Source: a virus. Taken from it: a DNA stretch of 64,000 bases. The stretch lies in the IMG/VR virus record IMGVR_UViG_3300012000_000001, positions 111,553-175,552 of that record. One strand, written 5' to 3'. The notes under the pieces were generated by a model. The model was not told where the DNA came from, ran no database searches, and worked only from the letters and a program-made list of their open reading frames with translations. The stretch's first letter is position 1; each line of letters starts with the position of its first letter. This document shows, piece by piece, positions 43,864 through 52,007 of the stretch. Made by a program: the position numbers and the translations under genes.

Positions 43864-45890
43864 GGTATTATATCTCCAAAACACGTTGAATTAATAGAAT
43901 ATGAATATCCCGGATTAACTGTGTCGCAATCTATAGCAGATACTGGTAGTGGGTTCCATGAATTACTATTATTTAATGAATATTCAATAGAACAACAACA
44001 TTCGCTATTCTTCTCTACCTGCAATTCTACAATTATACCATTATTAATAAGAGCGCCGTCAATAAATCCATCACAAATTATAATTTCATTACACGACTCC
44101 CAGCAGTACTCCTCCGTAAAACTAGACCAAGCACTATCTAATGCAGACTCTTGGCAATAGTTTAAAGAAATAGTTTTGATTCTAAATTTAACATAGCCGT
44201 TGGAACATTCTTGAGAGGCTGCTATATTGTCTGGTCTAGGTCCCAATAGACTTGTTAAAGAAAAATTGTATGAATTAATAAGAGTATTGAATATACAAAC
44301 CTGATCTAATAATTGTCCATTATGGTCTACCGCTTGAATCATATAGCCTGTAGCGCAGCTTTGATTATTTGGAGAAGATAATCCTGACCATGACCAATTC
44401 AAAGAGACTAATGTATCATTTGCGCCAGCCACCCCATCATCAAAACACGCACAACCAGATTCTACAATAGTAGGAGGAGATAACTGACAATTCACAGACG
44501 GTGTTGGTGTTGGTGTGCTTGAAGGTGACGGTGTGCAACAATTACAATTATTGGTATCTCCATCAAATACCCATACTGGAGGCACATCACACTGACAAGC
44601 AGTAGATGTTCCTGAAATATTTAGACCATTAACACAAGATATATTGGCGGTAGCTGTCCATTTATTAGCGCATGATGATGATCCCGTATATGGTACGCTG
44701 GGATCACATGTTACTGCCATAAAATATGTGTCGCCACATGATAATGTTCCACTACTAGTCCAATAATTAGGCATGACTTTAGTGAAGAATAAATCTAATG
44801 TTATCGTTCTACTCATATTACTACAGTTTAATACAAATGTAGTCAAACCATTCCAATCACAACATGTTCTGGGCGAAATAGATGGTGTTGGAGTACTAGT
44901 GGCAGTTGGTGTTGGTTTAGGAGTTTGGGTTTTAGTTACTGTGGGTGTTGGACTAGATGTTGGTGTTGGAGTACAGCAACTACAATTAGAAAAATCTGCA
45001 ATAAAACTCCAAATAGGAGGAGCATTACACTGACATACTTCTCTAACCCCTGTAATTATTAAGCCAGTAGCGCATGACATTGTGAGTGAAAAAGACCACT
45101 TATTGATACACGAGTTTGCTCCAGCGTATCTAATATCTGGATTACAAGTTATTGTAGACGTAAAAGTGTCTCCACAATTTAATGTCCCGTTTGCAGTCCA
45201 TGTAGATGGTCCCGTCTTTGTATACTGCACTGGTAATATTAAATTATTACAGGTTTCTCCAAACTGAATAAATGTATTACCATCCCATTCACAACAAGTT
45301 TGTCTCGACGGGGTAGGTGTTATAGTTGCTGTTGGCGTTGCTGTTGGAGTTATTGTATTTGTCGGAGTGGTTGTTGGTGTGGATGTTTTGGTTGGGGTGA
45401 TAGTATTTGTTGGAGTAACAGTAATAGTTGGTGTTACTGTTGGTGTTTTTGTTTGTGTAGGAGTTACAGTTGGTGTTTGAGTCTTAGTAGCAGTTATGCT
45501 TGGTGTTGGAGTTGGTGTTCTTGTACTAGTAACTGTCATTGTTGGAGTGACAGTAGGAGTACTAGTTATGGTCGGTGTGACAGTAGGAGTTCTAGTTACT
45601 GTTGGGGTTTGTGTTTTTGTAGGTGTTCTAGTTGGTGTTCTTGTAGGGGTTTTTGTAGGGGTTTTAGTTATAGTCGGAGTTATTGATGGAGTGATTGTAG
45701 GAGTAGGTGTAGGTGTTTTTTTAGGAGTTTTAGTAGGTGTAGGCGTTTTGGTTAAAGTTCTAGTTGGTGTAGGAGTGACCAAAGAACGATCAATTATAAT
45801 ACATGTTTCATCCGACCTAATTTTAGGCGGTTTAGGCGTAGGACTTGGTGTTCTTGTGGGTGTTGGAGATGGAGGTATTATCTTTGACAT
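43860..45890 (-). CDS. Thr/Pro-repeat, cysteine-rich surface protein
   Basis: A 676-residue protein. Residues ~1-200 are almost pure Pro-Thr repeats. Two ~105-residue cysteine-rich domains follow (RQTCCEWDG... and PRTCCDWNG..., about 200-310 and 340-450), each ending CQC.(A/V)PP.W and NC.CC; they are clear tandem duplicates. A third part (about 465-600) looks like a fibronectin-type fold. No signal peptide. The Cys count is high for a phage protein. A tail-fibre or head-fibre role is likely. Confidence 0.6.
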   Translation of the reverse strand: MSKIIPPSPTPTRTPSPTPKPPKIRSDETCIIIDRSLVTPTPTRTLTKTPTPTKTPKKTPTPTPTITPSITPTITKTPTKTPTRTPTRTPTKTQTPTVTRTPTVTPTITSTPTVTPTMTVTSTRTPTPTPSITATKTQTPTVTPTQTKTPTVTPTITVTPTNTITPTKTSTPTTTPTNTITPTATPTATITPTPSRQTCCEWDGNTFIQFGETCNNLILPVQYTKTGPSTWTANGTLNCGDTFTSTITCNPDIRYAGANSCINKWSFSLTMSCATGLIITGVREVCQCNAPPIWSFIADFSNCSCCTPTPTSSPTPTVTKTQTPKPTPTATSTPTPSISPRTCCDWNGLTTFVLNCSNMSRTITLDLFFTKVMPNYWTSSGTLSCGDTYFMAVTCDPSVPYTGSSSCANKWTATANISCVNGLNISGTSTACQCDVPPVWVFDGDTNNCNCCTPSPSSTPTPTPSVNCQLSPPTIVESGCACFDDGVAGANDTLVSLNWSWSGLSSPNNQSCATGYMIQAVDHNGQLLDQVCIFNTLINSYNFSLTSLLGPRPDNIAASQECSNGYVKFRIKTISLNYCQESALDSAWSSFTEEYCWESCNEIIICDGFIDGALINNGIIVELQVEKNSECCCSIEYSLNNSNSWNPLPVSAIDCDTVNPGYSYSINSTCFGDIIP
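45306..45870. repeat. Degenerate 6-bp Thr-Pro-encoding repeat tract
   Basis: The plus strand is built of GGTGTT/GGAGTT-like hexamers that encode Thr-Pro on the minus strand. Shorter tracts of the same kind occur at about 44490-44535, 44885-44970, 42385-42425 and 42245-42295. Plus-strand open frames here are shadows. Confidence 0.8.
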
Positions 45891-45908
45891 ATTATAATCT
45901 GTTCTAAC

Positions 45909-46910
45909 TTAAAGCACTTTAGCGGCAATAAGACATCCTTTAGATACAGCGTGCAATGGATCCGCAGCATGTTTAAATTCTTTAATTGGTAATGGAAACT
46001 CATTATCAATTAATTTTTGTTTAAAATATTCAATATATCCTTTGGCTTGAGATGTTCCTCCCGCCACAACAATCGTCAATGGTTCTTTAAATTTGGGAAG
46101 AGACTTATGATTACTTAATGCTGATGATAACTGTTTAGTAGTATAGTCTATTAATCTATCATAATAAGAAGCAACTGCTGCTAATATAGGGTTGTCATTA
46201 TGTTCACCCACAGAAAAGTTTCCGCCCTCTTTTTCTGCTTGTACAACACTGTCCGGCTCTCCTGTAGCAACTGCACTCATTCTATCAACCCAGTCTCCAG
46301 ATTTAGTTGTTGAAAATACAACAGTTGGCTCACCGTTTAACATAACGCACACATTAGTCATTCCCGCCCCACAACTGATGCCTATGCCAGTATAATCGTT
46401 ATCATCTAATTCAGCATAACACAGAGCCTCTGCTTCATTAACAGACCTAGCAGAATACCCACAACTATTTAAAATGGTTTTTACAACATCTTCATGATAG
46501 CTGACATCAAAGTCTTCATCTTCTTGGTCTACTGGTTGTGCAGGTACGCAGAATACTATTTTTTCATTAGGCTCAGATGCTTGTCCGACTACTTCCTTTA
46601 AAATAAAAGCGAGCACTCTTTTTGCATCTTTTTCTTTGGCAGAAACTACGCCCTTAAACATTGGTCTTTTTGCCGTGTCATTTCTTTCGATGGCTTTTTC
46701 TATGGCGTCTTGACCTAAAATAATAAATGAACCGTCTGTGTCTTTTATAAAAGTTTTACCAGTCAATCCTTTTTCTATCATCTTTGTTGCAACTGGTGTT
46801 GAGGGCTTAATAATATAAAAAGCGTCTCTGAAATCTTTATATTGCACTTTATCATTATTGTCTTCTGATAATACTATAAAGCTTGTTCCTACGTCAAGAC
46901 CCTTTGCCAT
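45909..46910 (-). CDS. Actin-like ATPase (ParM/MreB/Hsp70 superfamily)
   Basis: A 333-residue protein with actin-fold motifs: phosphate-1 AKGLDVGTSFIVLS (2-15), phosphate-2 YTGIGISCGAGMTNVCVML (about 170-190) and the adenosine motif TIVVAGGTSQAKGYIEYF (about 275-293). Length and the lack of Hsp70 substrate domain fit ParM/Alp-type filament proteins, used for DNA segregation or positioning. A small membrane protein gene lies directly upstream. GAGG precedes the ATG. Confidence 0.78.
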   Translation of the reverse strand: MAKGLDVGTSFIVLSEDNNDKVQYKDFRDAFYIIKPSTPVATKMIEKGLTGKTFIKDTDGSFIILGQDAIEKAIERNDTAKRPMFKGVVSAKEKDAKRVLAFILKEVVGQASEPNEKIVFCVPAQPVDQEDEDFDVSYHEDVVKTILNSCGYSARSVNEAEALCYAELDDNDYTGIGISCGAGMTNVCVMLNGEPTVVFSTTKSGDWVDRMSAVATGEPDSVVQAEKEGGNFSVGEHNDNPILAAVASYYDRLIDYTTKQLSSALSNHKSLPKFKEPLTIVVAGGTSQAKGYIEYFKQKLIDNEFPLPIKEFKHAADPLHAVSKGCLIAAKVL

Positions 46911-46913
46911 AAT

Positions 46914-47231
46914 TTACCTCTTTAAATTTTGTAATTTATTAACAGACAAAGAAATATTCTCATCTGTTTGCTGAACTTTTCCAAATTCTTGGTATTTTTT
47001 TTCGATCCCATCTGTGTTAATATCCGTAACAAATTTTCTATCGTCTATAATAATTTTATTTTGTGGTTGTTCATTATTAGTATGGTTCTTATTATTTTTA
47101 ATAACTGACTGGGCCCCAAAAATAGTCTGACTATTACTAGTATGCAGTCTGCCAATGATATAGCCAATACCACAACTAATAATATTTAATACGGTCAAAA
47201 TTATGATCAAAATATATATCATTTCAGACAT
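46914..47231 (-). CDS. Small membrane protein upstream of the actin-like gene
   Basis: A 105-residue protein with one membrane segment (about 4-26, IYILIIILTVLNIISCGIGY) and a polar tail with NKIIIDDRKFVTD. AGGAGG precedes the ATG. Its position three bases before the actin-like gene suggests an anchor or adaptor; this is inferred from position only. Confidence 0.55.
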   Translation of the reverse strand: MSEMIYILIIILTVLNIISCGIGYIIGRLHTSNSQTIFGAQSVIKNNKNHTNNEQPQNKIIIDDRKFVTDINTDGIEKKYQEFGKVQQTDENISLSVNKLQNLKR

Positions 47232-47249
47232 AAGCCTACAGCCTCCTAC

Positions 47250-47261
47250 CAGATTTACACC
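47250..47261 (-). promoter_or_regulatory. GGTGTA-type putative phage promoter (actin-like unit)
   Basis: Minus strand GGTGTAAATCTG, just after the terminator at 47274-47297 and 25 bases before the ATG at 47231. Confidence 0.55.
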
Positions 47262-47273
47262 ATAGACTAAAAG

Positions 47274-47297
47274 AAAAAAGGAGCGATTACTCGCTCC
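47274..47297 (-). terminator. Rho-independent terminator after ruvB
   Basis: Minus strand GGAGCGA (47297-47291), loop GTAA, TCGCTCC (47286-47280) and six T residues (47279-47274). Confidence 0.88.
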
Positions 47298-47337
47298 TTA
47301 GCTTAAATAAATGTCGTGTAATGAAGAAAGAAATGGT

Positions 47338-48228
47338 CTAGATAGAGCCTATAACCCTGCCCTTTTGGGTTCTTACAACATACCCTTTACGCACTAGAAA
47401 TGGCTCAATACTATTTTCAATAGTGTCTAAAGCAATCCCGGTCATTGCCGAAATAGACTTTAGACCCAAAGGATTGCCCTTGCTCCGCTTTAGTGCATCA
47501 ATATACATTCTATCATATAGATCAAGACCCTTACCGTCGATACCTTGGATCGTAAAAATCTCATCAACAGTAGCATCTGCCGTATGACAAGCCATATAGT
47601 TTTTGTACCAGGCCAGTCTAGCATTTAAGATTCTTGGTGTGCCTTTGCTTCTTTTAGCAATCTCCAACAGATCATCGTCTGTAATATCAATACCTAGCTT
47701 AGTGGCGATCAATCTTGCTACTTTAGCTAGATCATCATCACTATAAAAAGACAAATGCTCCTTAATTGTAAAACGATCATAAAATGGCTGACTTAAACTA
47801 CCACCGCTTGTTGTTGCGCCAATGAGCGTAAACATTGGTAGATCAATATGTTCTGGTTCATCTTCCATAGTAATATGCAGAACAAAGTCTTCCATAATCG
47901 GATATAGAAATTCTTCAACAATTTTTGGAAGTCTATGAATTTCATCAATAAACAATACCGACCGTGCAGTAACACCCATAATATATGGTAGAATACTTTT
48001 TACATTACGAATGTTTGCAGCATTGAGCGTTCGCAGATCAACACCCATTTCATTCGCTATAGCACTGGCTATGGTTGTTTTACCAAGCCCAGGAGGCCCA
48101 TCAATTAAAACATGCGGCAATACACCACCAGACATTTTACAGCCTGTGGCTGAAATTCGCAGCCTATCGATAACGTCTTTTTGTCCGATAATTTCATCAA
48201 AAGTGGTTGGTCGTGAAATATTAGCCAT
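47338..48228 (-). CDS. ruvB: RuvB-like branch-migration helicase
   Basis: A 296-residue AAA+ ATPase: RPTTFDEIIGQKDVIDRL (6-23), Walker A GPPGLGKTT (44-52), Walker B VLFIDEIHR (about 90-98), the TSGGSLSQPFYDRF sensor/arginine block (about 140-153) and a C-terminal winged helix (GLKSISAMTGIALDTIENS). It is about 40 residues shorter than bacterial RuvB (about 335). It would drive Holliday-junction branch migration. No RuvA or RuvC is seen, but the preceding gene may substitute for part of RuvA. Confidence 0.9.
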   Translation of the reverse strand: MANISRPTTFDEIIGQKDVIDRLRISATGCKMSGGVLPHVLIDGPPGLGKTTIASAIANEMGVDLRTLNAANIRNVKSILPYIMGVTARSVLFIDEIHRLPKIVEEFLYPIMEDFVLHITMEDEPEHIDLPMFTLIGATTSGGSLSQPFYDRFTIKEHLSFYSDDDLAKVARLIATKLGIDITDDDLLEIAKRSKGTPRILNARLAWYKNYMACHTADATVDEIFTIQGIDGKGLDLYDRMYIDALKRSKGNPLGLKSISAMTGIALDTIENSIEPFLVRKGYVVRTQKGRVIGSI

Positions 48229-48231
48229 GAT

Positions 48232-48633
48232 TTACATTCCTCCAAAAATTTTCATTGCGTCTTTTACCAAAATTACAGGATCATTACATTCCGTTATGTT
48301 ATGAACCTTGTTTATAAGATCAACTGCTTCTTGTTTTGAGAAGCCATAATGTTCTAATATTTTGTATGCCCTATTTAAGTATTGTGGACTAGAATCTGAT
48401 TGTTTTTCTGTTGTCGGTATGGCAATTGGTTGGCTTTTTTTAGCGTAAATAGATTTAATATTTTCTATACGACGTATTCTATATATATTACCACAATCGC
48501 ATACCCATTTAAAGTTCTTAACCTGTACTTGATTCAAGAAGAGCCAATGCTCTGCTTCGCACTCTGTGTTAGTGCATTTATATTTAAACTGTGCATCTAG
48601 ACTAATCGGTTTCAGGCTTTTCTGTTTTGTCAT
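48232..48633 (-). CDS. Zinc-finger protein with RuvA-domain-III-like C-terminus
   Basis: A 133-residue protein ending 4 bases before ruvB. The N-terminus has CTNTEC and CDC cysteines, a probable zinc site (about 20-48). The C-terminal ~50 residues (YLNRAYKILEHYGFSKQEAV, then LINKVHNI ... LVKDAMKIF) match the pattern of RuvA domain III, the helical part that grips RuvB. The similarity is by pattern and modest. AAAGGA precedes the ATG. Confidence 0.6.
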   Translation of the reverse strand: MTKQKSLKPISLDAQFKYKCTNTECEAEHWLFLNQVQVKNFKWVCDCGNIYRIRRIENIKSIYAKKSQPIAIPTTEKQSDSSPQYLNRAYKILEHYGFSKQEAVDLINKVHNITECNDPVILVKDAMKIFGGM

Positions 48634-49033
48634 TTTGTTCCTTTAACCAAAAAATAAAATCGCCAACCTCGGCATCATACCCACTCTCCAGTATACCCTT
48701 GTTGACCAGATGATGCAAGATGTTGCTAACCATTCTAGAATTTAATGCCTCAATTATAGTATACAAGATTTCATCATTAATATAGTATTTAACCATTTCA
48801 TTTGGTTTGCGTTTTTGTTTTGTGTGTTCCTGTACTATTAGTAATGATTCATTGTATGGTAATGCTTGTTCCATTTCTTCTAATTCTTCGTTAGATATAT
48901 TGTATAATGTAGAATCTAATAGGTGAGCTGGTTTAACATCAGTATTTTCCTCTCCAAAAAAACGAAATACTAGTTTTCTAGCACTATTTACAAAATCTTC
49001 TATATTATTAATTTCATACCATGATTTGCTCAT
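48602..49033 (-). CDS. Conserved phage protein with DNA-binding-like domain
   Basis: A 143-residue protein: an N-terminal helical region with ARKLVFRFFGEE, a middle NEMVKYYINDEILYTIIEAL and a winged-helix-like end (SRMVSNILHHLVNKGILESG, then FIFWLKEQ). It may regulate or load other proteins. It overlaps the zinc-finger gene by 32 bases. Confidence 0.55.
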   Translation of the reverse strand: MSKSWYEINNIEDFVNSARKLVFRFFGEENTDVKPAHLLDSTLYNISNEELEEMEQALPYNESLLIVQEHTKQKRKPNEMVKYYINDEILYTIIEALNSRMVSNILHHLVNKGILESGYDAEVGDFIFWLKEQNDKTEKPETD

Positions 49034-49043
49034 TTTTATACTA

Positions 49044-49475
49044 TTAATTCAATATGTCGAATAGCCCCTTATAGTATGTTGGTTGTCTTAAAAAGTGTGT
49101 AGCATGAGTTTGAATATGCTTTTTATACATTTGATCTATCGGATTAGAAACAAAATATTTATATTTCCAAACTTCAGAACCTTGATAGTTATTCCCCAAA
49201 TACTGGAAAGCATTACCTTTACCAGTACTGGAGAAGTAACTATTCACAGGAAACGACATATCTTTATTTGAACCAAAAAACCCAGTCTTTGGTGAAATAT
49301 ACCATACATTTGAGGTATATTCAACTATATCATTTAGAGCATCTTGTAGCCATTTACCCCAAGTATCCCAAGCATTAGGATCAAACTTGAAGTAATGTTT
49401 ATACTTGTTCTCTAAATCATCCTGACTATCATCATAGTCATGATCATCATCATAGTTGTCATATTCTTCGTGCAT
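49044..49475 (-). CDS. Hypothetical acidic protein
   Basis: A 143-residue protein. The first ~20 residues are Asp/Tyr-rich; the rest has many aromatic residues (WDTWGKWLQDALN, WYISPKTGFFG, FLRQPTYYKGLF). No family recognised. Confidence 0.5.
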   Translation of the reverse strand: MHEEYDNYDDDHDYDDSQDDLENKYKHYFKFDPNAWDTWGKWLQDALNDIVEYTSNVWYISPKTGFFGSNKDMSFPVNSYFSSTGKGNAFQYLGNNYQGSEVWKYKYFVSNPIDQMYKKHIQTHATHFLRQPTYYKGLFDILN

Positions 49476-49480
49476 AGAAT

Positions 49481-49732
49481 TTACCTATAAAATCTATTTT
49501 GAGGAACTCCATTACGGGGACGACCTCTATTACCTTTAAATCCTAGTCTCCTTATTATATTTCTAATAGTCTGCCCACTAAGGTAATACTTTTTACCATA
49601 GAAGGAGTTTTCTTCAAAATAATAGTAAAGACTTTTTGCCGACCCTAATTCACCCATTAGTTCAATAAACTTTTTCTTTGCTTCTTCATTAGTCAATAAA
49701 AACTGCAAAAGAGGATTAGTGTGTCTACCCAT
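49481..49732 (-). CDS. Small HTH-like DNA-binding protein
   Basis: An 83-residue basic protein. The middle (ELGSAKSLYYYFEENSFYG, SGQTIRNIIRRLGFKGN) reads as a helix-turn-helix, followed by an Arg/Gly tail (RGRPRNG) like an AT-hook. AAGGAG precedes the ATG. Confidence 0.55.
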   Translation of the reverse strand: MGRHTNPLLQFLLTNEEAKKKFIELMGELGSAKSLYYYFEENSFYGKKYYLSGQTIRNIIRRLGFKGNRGRPRNGVPQNRFYR

Positions 49733-49753
49733 TTGTTTTCTCCTTATATGGTT

Positions 49754-49790
49754 GTGTCAAAGGGTATAGATGATTCCATACCCCTGACAC
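49754..49790 (-). other. Strong hairpin between the primase-like and HTH genes
   Basis: A two-part stem: GTGTCA/TGACAC outside and GGGTAT/ATACCC inside, with a 10-base loop. It has no T-tract. It could be an mRNA processing or attenuation element, or a weak terminator. Confidence 0.55.
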
Positions 49791-49797
49791 AGAACCC

Positions 49798-50961
49798 TCA
49801 TCCAATACAAAACTTATCACTAATTTGAGAAGCAAGGTCTTTAGCAGCATTAGAGAGGAATCTGTTGTTACTAAAGTAGAGCGGTGTTGAGACTTGATTA
49901 AGGAACTCCACGACCGTCTTTAAAAGTTTGGTCTGCTGACCATCAAGGCTCATATCCTCGTCAGGCAGAGCATCCTGTACATCCATAGACCCATCCCCAT
50001 CGTCTACGAGCGTATCATCGTCAACCGGATGAACTGGCATAGGATCACCATAAGCCTTTTGACCATAGCGACCAGAAGCATATCCATATACAGCTTTAGT
50101 AGCTAGATCTTCCGTACTATTGGTATATGTTTCAGGATTTAAAGCCCTCATCTGATTCAGAATGTTCGTTGCAACATTAACTGATACTGGAACTCCGGTG
50201 GTATCAGACTGCTTATAAGCCTTAGCATAACCCTTATACCATTCATCACTGCACTTCTCAGGAATAATCTGGAGAGTAGCAGGTTGACCAGTAAGAGCAG
50301 ACTTTAGATCAGCAACATTAATTGGTTGACCAGTGCTACCGGGAAGCAGACTCGTAAAATAAGGAGCCTTCTTCTCCCACTCCTTACGCCACCAAGTATA
50401 AGGAACACGATAAATCTGATTTGGCTTGATAGCTCGCGGATCACCACCAAAGTAGTTTACCAGTTTTTTCTGTAAGCCATTCCAGAAAGTCTTGTTCGAT
50501 CCAACAATATTTCTTGAAGCATCATCGAAAATCCAGTAACACTGATAACCATTACGAGTATCAACTACCCAGCTAGGCTTAACAGGAAACTCATTGATCT
50601 TCTTAAGAAACTTTTTCTTGTGCTGCATAACAACGCTGGGCTTAAAATAAGTACCATCAGCATTTCTGCCAGCATCCATATCACAGAAACAGCAAGTAAA
50701 TTGCTTGATAGCATAAAGCTTGCGACCACCATTTACATAGAAGTAAGCATCAGAATGATTATTTACATTAGCATCAAGCGTCTCATTAAGATCATTAGTA
50801 TGATTCATACTACTAATCTTCTTACGAGGATTACCATTATAAACGAAAATGTTGCTTTGATTAAAAGAACCAAGAAATGCAGACCTCTCATGTGCATACT
50901 TATTTGCATAGACATTATTGTTCTTATCAAACGGGTTGAAACCAAGATTATCGTTAAACAT
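49798..50961 (-). CDS. Primase-polymerase-like replication protein
   Basis: A 387-residue protein; I start it at 50961 (MFNDNLG) with AAGGA 6 bases upstream; a GTG at 50979 is in frame. The segment CCFCDMDAGRNADG (about 89-102), PSWVVDTRNGYQCYWIFDD (about 130-148), and PNQIYRVPYTWWRKEW (about 186) follow the order of archaeo-eukaryotic primase/RepB-type domains, where acidic residues and a histidine or Gln pair bind metal and nucleotide. The C-terminal third is acidic and disordered. It is upstream of nothing else of replication in the window, but is next to rIIAB. Confidence 0.6.
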   Translation of the reverse strand: MFNDNLGFNPFDKNNNVYANKYAHERSAFLGSFNQSNIFVYNGNPRKKISSMNHTNDLNETLDANVNNHSDAYFYVNGGRKLYAIKQFTCCFCDMDAGRNADGTYFKPSVVMQHKKKFLKKINEFPVKPSWVVDTRNGYQCYWIFDDASRNIVGSNKTFWNGLQKKLVNYFGGDPRAIKPNQIYRVPYTWWRKEWEKKAPYFTSLLPGSTGQPINVADLKSALTGQPATLQIIPEKCSDEWYKGYAKAYKQSDTTGVPVSVNVATNILNQMRALNPETYTNSTEDLATKAVYGYASGRYGQKAYGDPMPVHPVDDDTLVDDGDGSMDVQDALPDEDMSLDGQQTKLLKTVVEFLNQVSTPLYFSNNRFLSNAAKDLASQISDKFCIG

Positions 50962-51043
50962 ATTTTTTCCTTTTCCCACTACTTACTACCTACACAAATG
51001 ATATTGGGACAGTAAACACTACCATCAAAAGCAATATCTAAAA

Positions 51044-51123
51044 GATGGTGTTGGAATCGAACCAACCTATAACTAGTATCCGCCCAGCGGCCCACCTTCA
51101 TCCTAGTGCCTATTGCTAGGCAC
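51044..51123 (-). other. tRNA-like fragment with hairpin, unassigned RNA
   Basis: On the minus strand a perfect T-arm (GTTGG TTCGATT CCAAC, 51066-51050) lies 40 bases after a perfect 7-bp hairpin (GTGCCTA/TAGGCAC, 51123-51106). I cannot fold a complete tRNA: the acceptor partner, D-arm and anticodon loop are not found. It lies in the 153-base gap after rIIB. It may be a decayed tRNA or a structured leader for the primase-like gene. Confidence 0.35.
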
Positions 51124-51133
51124 AAATCCTCAA

Positions 51134-51982
51134 TCAATAATCTTGATCTGGATCGTATTCCTCATCTTCATCTTCATATTGATCCCAGTAAGCATCGTCA
51201 TACTCATCATAAAGATCTTCTTCCTCATCATAGTATTCATCTTCATTGAATTCACTCTTATAAAGAGGCTTAAGCAATTCTCCTTGATATTCACCAACTA
51301 CCTCATACTTACAAGTACGAAGTTTTTCATGGTTACAATCGCTTGGAACACTAACAACATCTTTTGGATGAATCTTAACAATCACAATACGATCACCAGC
51401 ATCAGCATTGCCATAACCAGCAACGTAGTTCAATGCACCAGCATGAAGTCCTTGTGAACAACCGACCGAACGATTGTCATCCACTTTTGCCCTTTGCATT
51501 TCGCAAATCTTGCCAACATGATTGTCAAACTTACCAGCATACTTATCCATATAGTCTGACCTAACAGCCTTATACGCAAGGAAACAACCATCCTCAGTAA
51601 TCGGAAGCAGTTCATGCTCCAAGAAATCATACAGTTCCTTTTGACTCTGCATACTTGGATTTTCCATAAGATTATTCAGGAAATTAACAAGAGGCTGAAA
51701 CGGCAGTCCCTTGCTCATAAACTCCAGAATACGCTTACTGATACTACCATGAACTTCTTCATTTTGATAATAAACCTTACCATTCTTAACCTCTACCAGA
51801 CCATCACTAAAATTAGAAACAGCCTTCTCAATATCAACCAGTTCTGCCAATTCATCATTTGTGGCAGTTGGAAGAGCCTCAAGAATCAGTCTGTAATTAA
51901 TATGATCTGGAAGAACCTGATGCGCCTTATTATTAATAATCAGCGTCAAGTTACCATCAACCCACATAAAAGGAACACTCAT
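51134..51982 (-). CDS. rIIB: rIIB-like protein
   Basis: A 282-residue homologue of T4 rIIB. The conserved central part is FLEHELLPITEDGCFLAYKA (about 120-139), then MQRAKVDDNRSVGCSQGLHA (about 162-181) and IVKIHPKDVVSVPSD (about 200-214). The C-terminus is very acidic (EDEDEEYDPDQD). In T4 the rII proteins affect lysis inhibition and survival of lambda RexAB exclusion; biochemical role unknown. It follows rIIA by 25 bases; AGGAGA precedes the ATG. Confidence 0.85.
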   Translation of the reverse strand: MSVPFMWVDGNLTLIINNKAHQVLPDHINYRLILEALPTATNDELAELVDIEKAVSNFSDGLVEVKNGKVYYQNEEVHGSISKRILEFMSKGLPFQPLVNFLNNLMENPSMQSQKELYDFLEHELLPITEDGCFLAYKAVRSDYMDKYAGKFDNHVGKICEMQRAKVDDNRSVGCSQGLHAGALNYVAGYGNADAGDRIVIVKIHPKDVVSVPSDCNHEKLRTCKYEVVGEYQGELLKPLYKSEFNEDEYYDEEEDLYDEYDDAYWDQYEDEDEEYDPDQDY

Positions 51983-52007
51983 TTTAAATCTCCTATATCC
52001 TGTGAAA

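Noticed and set aside
45300-45897. Long plus-strand open frames rich in Val/Gly/Cys/Ser opposite the Thr-Pro repeat
   Set aside because: They are shadows of the repeat on the minus strand; open only because the hexamer lacks stops in all frames.
51044-51118. A complete tRNA in the gap after rIIB
   Set aside because: The T-arm is perfect, but no 5' acceptor strand, D-arm or 7-base anticodon loop can be placed.
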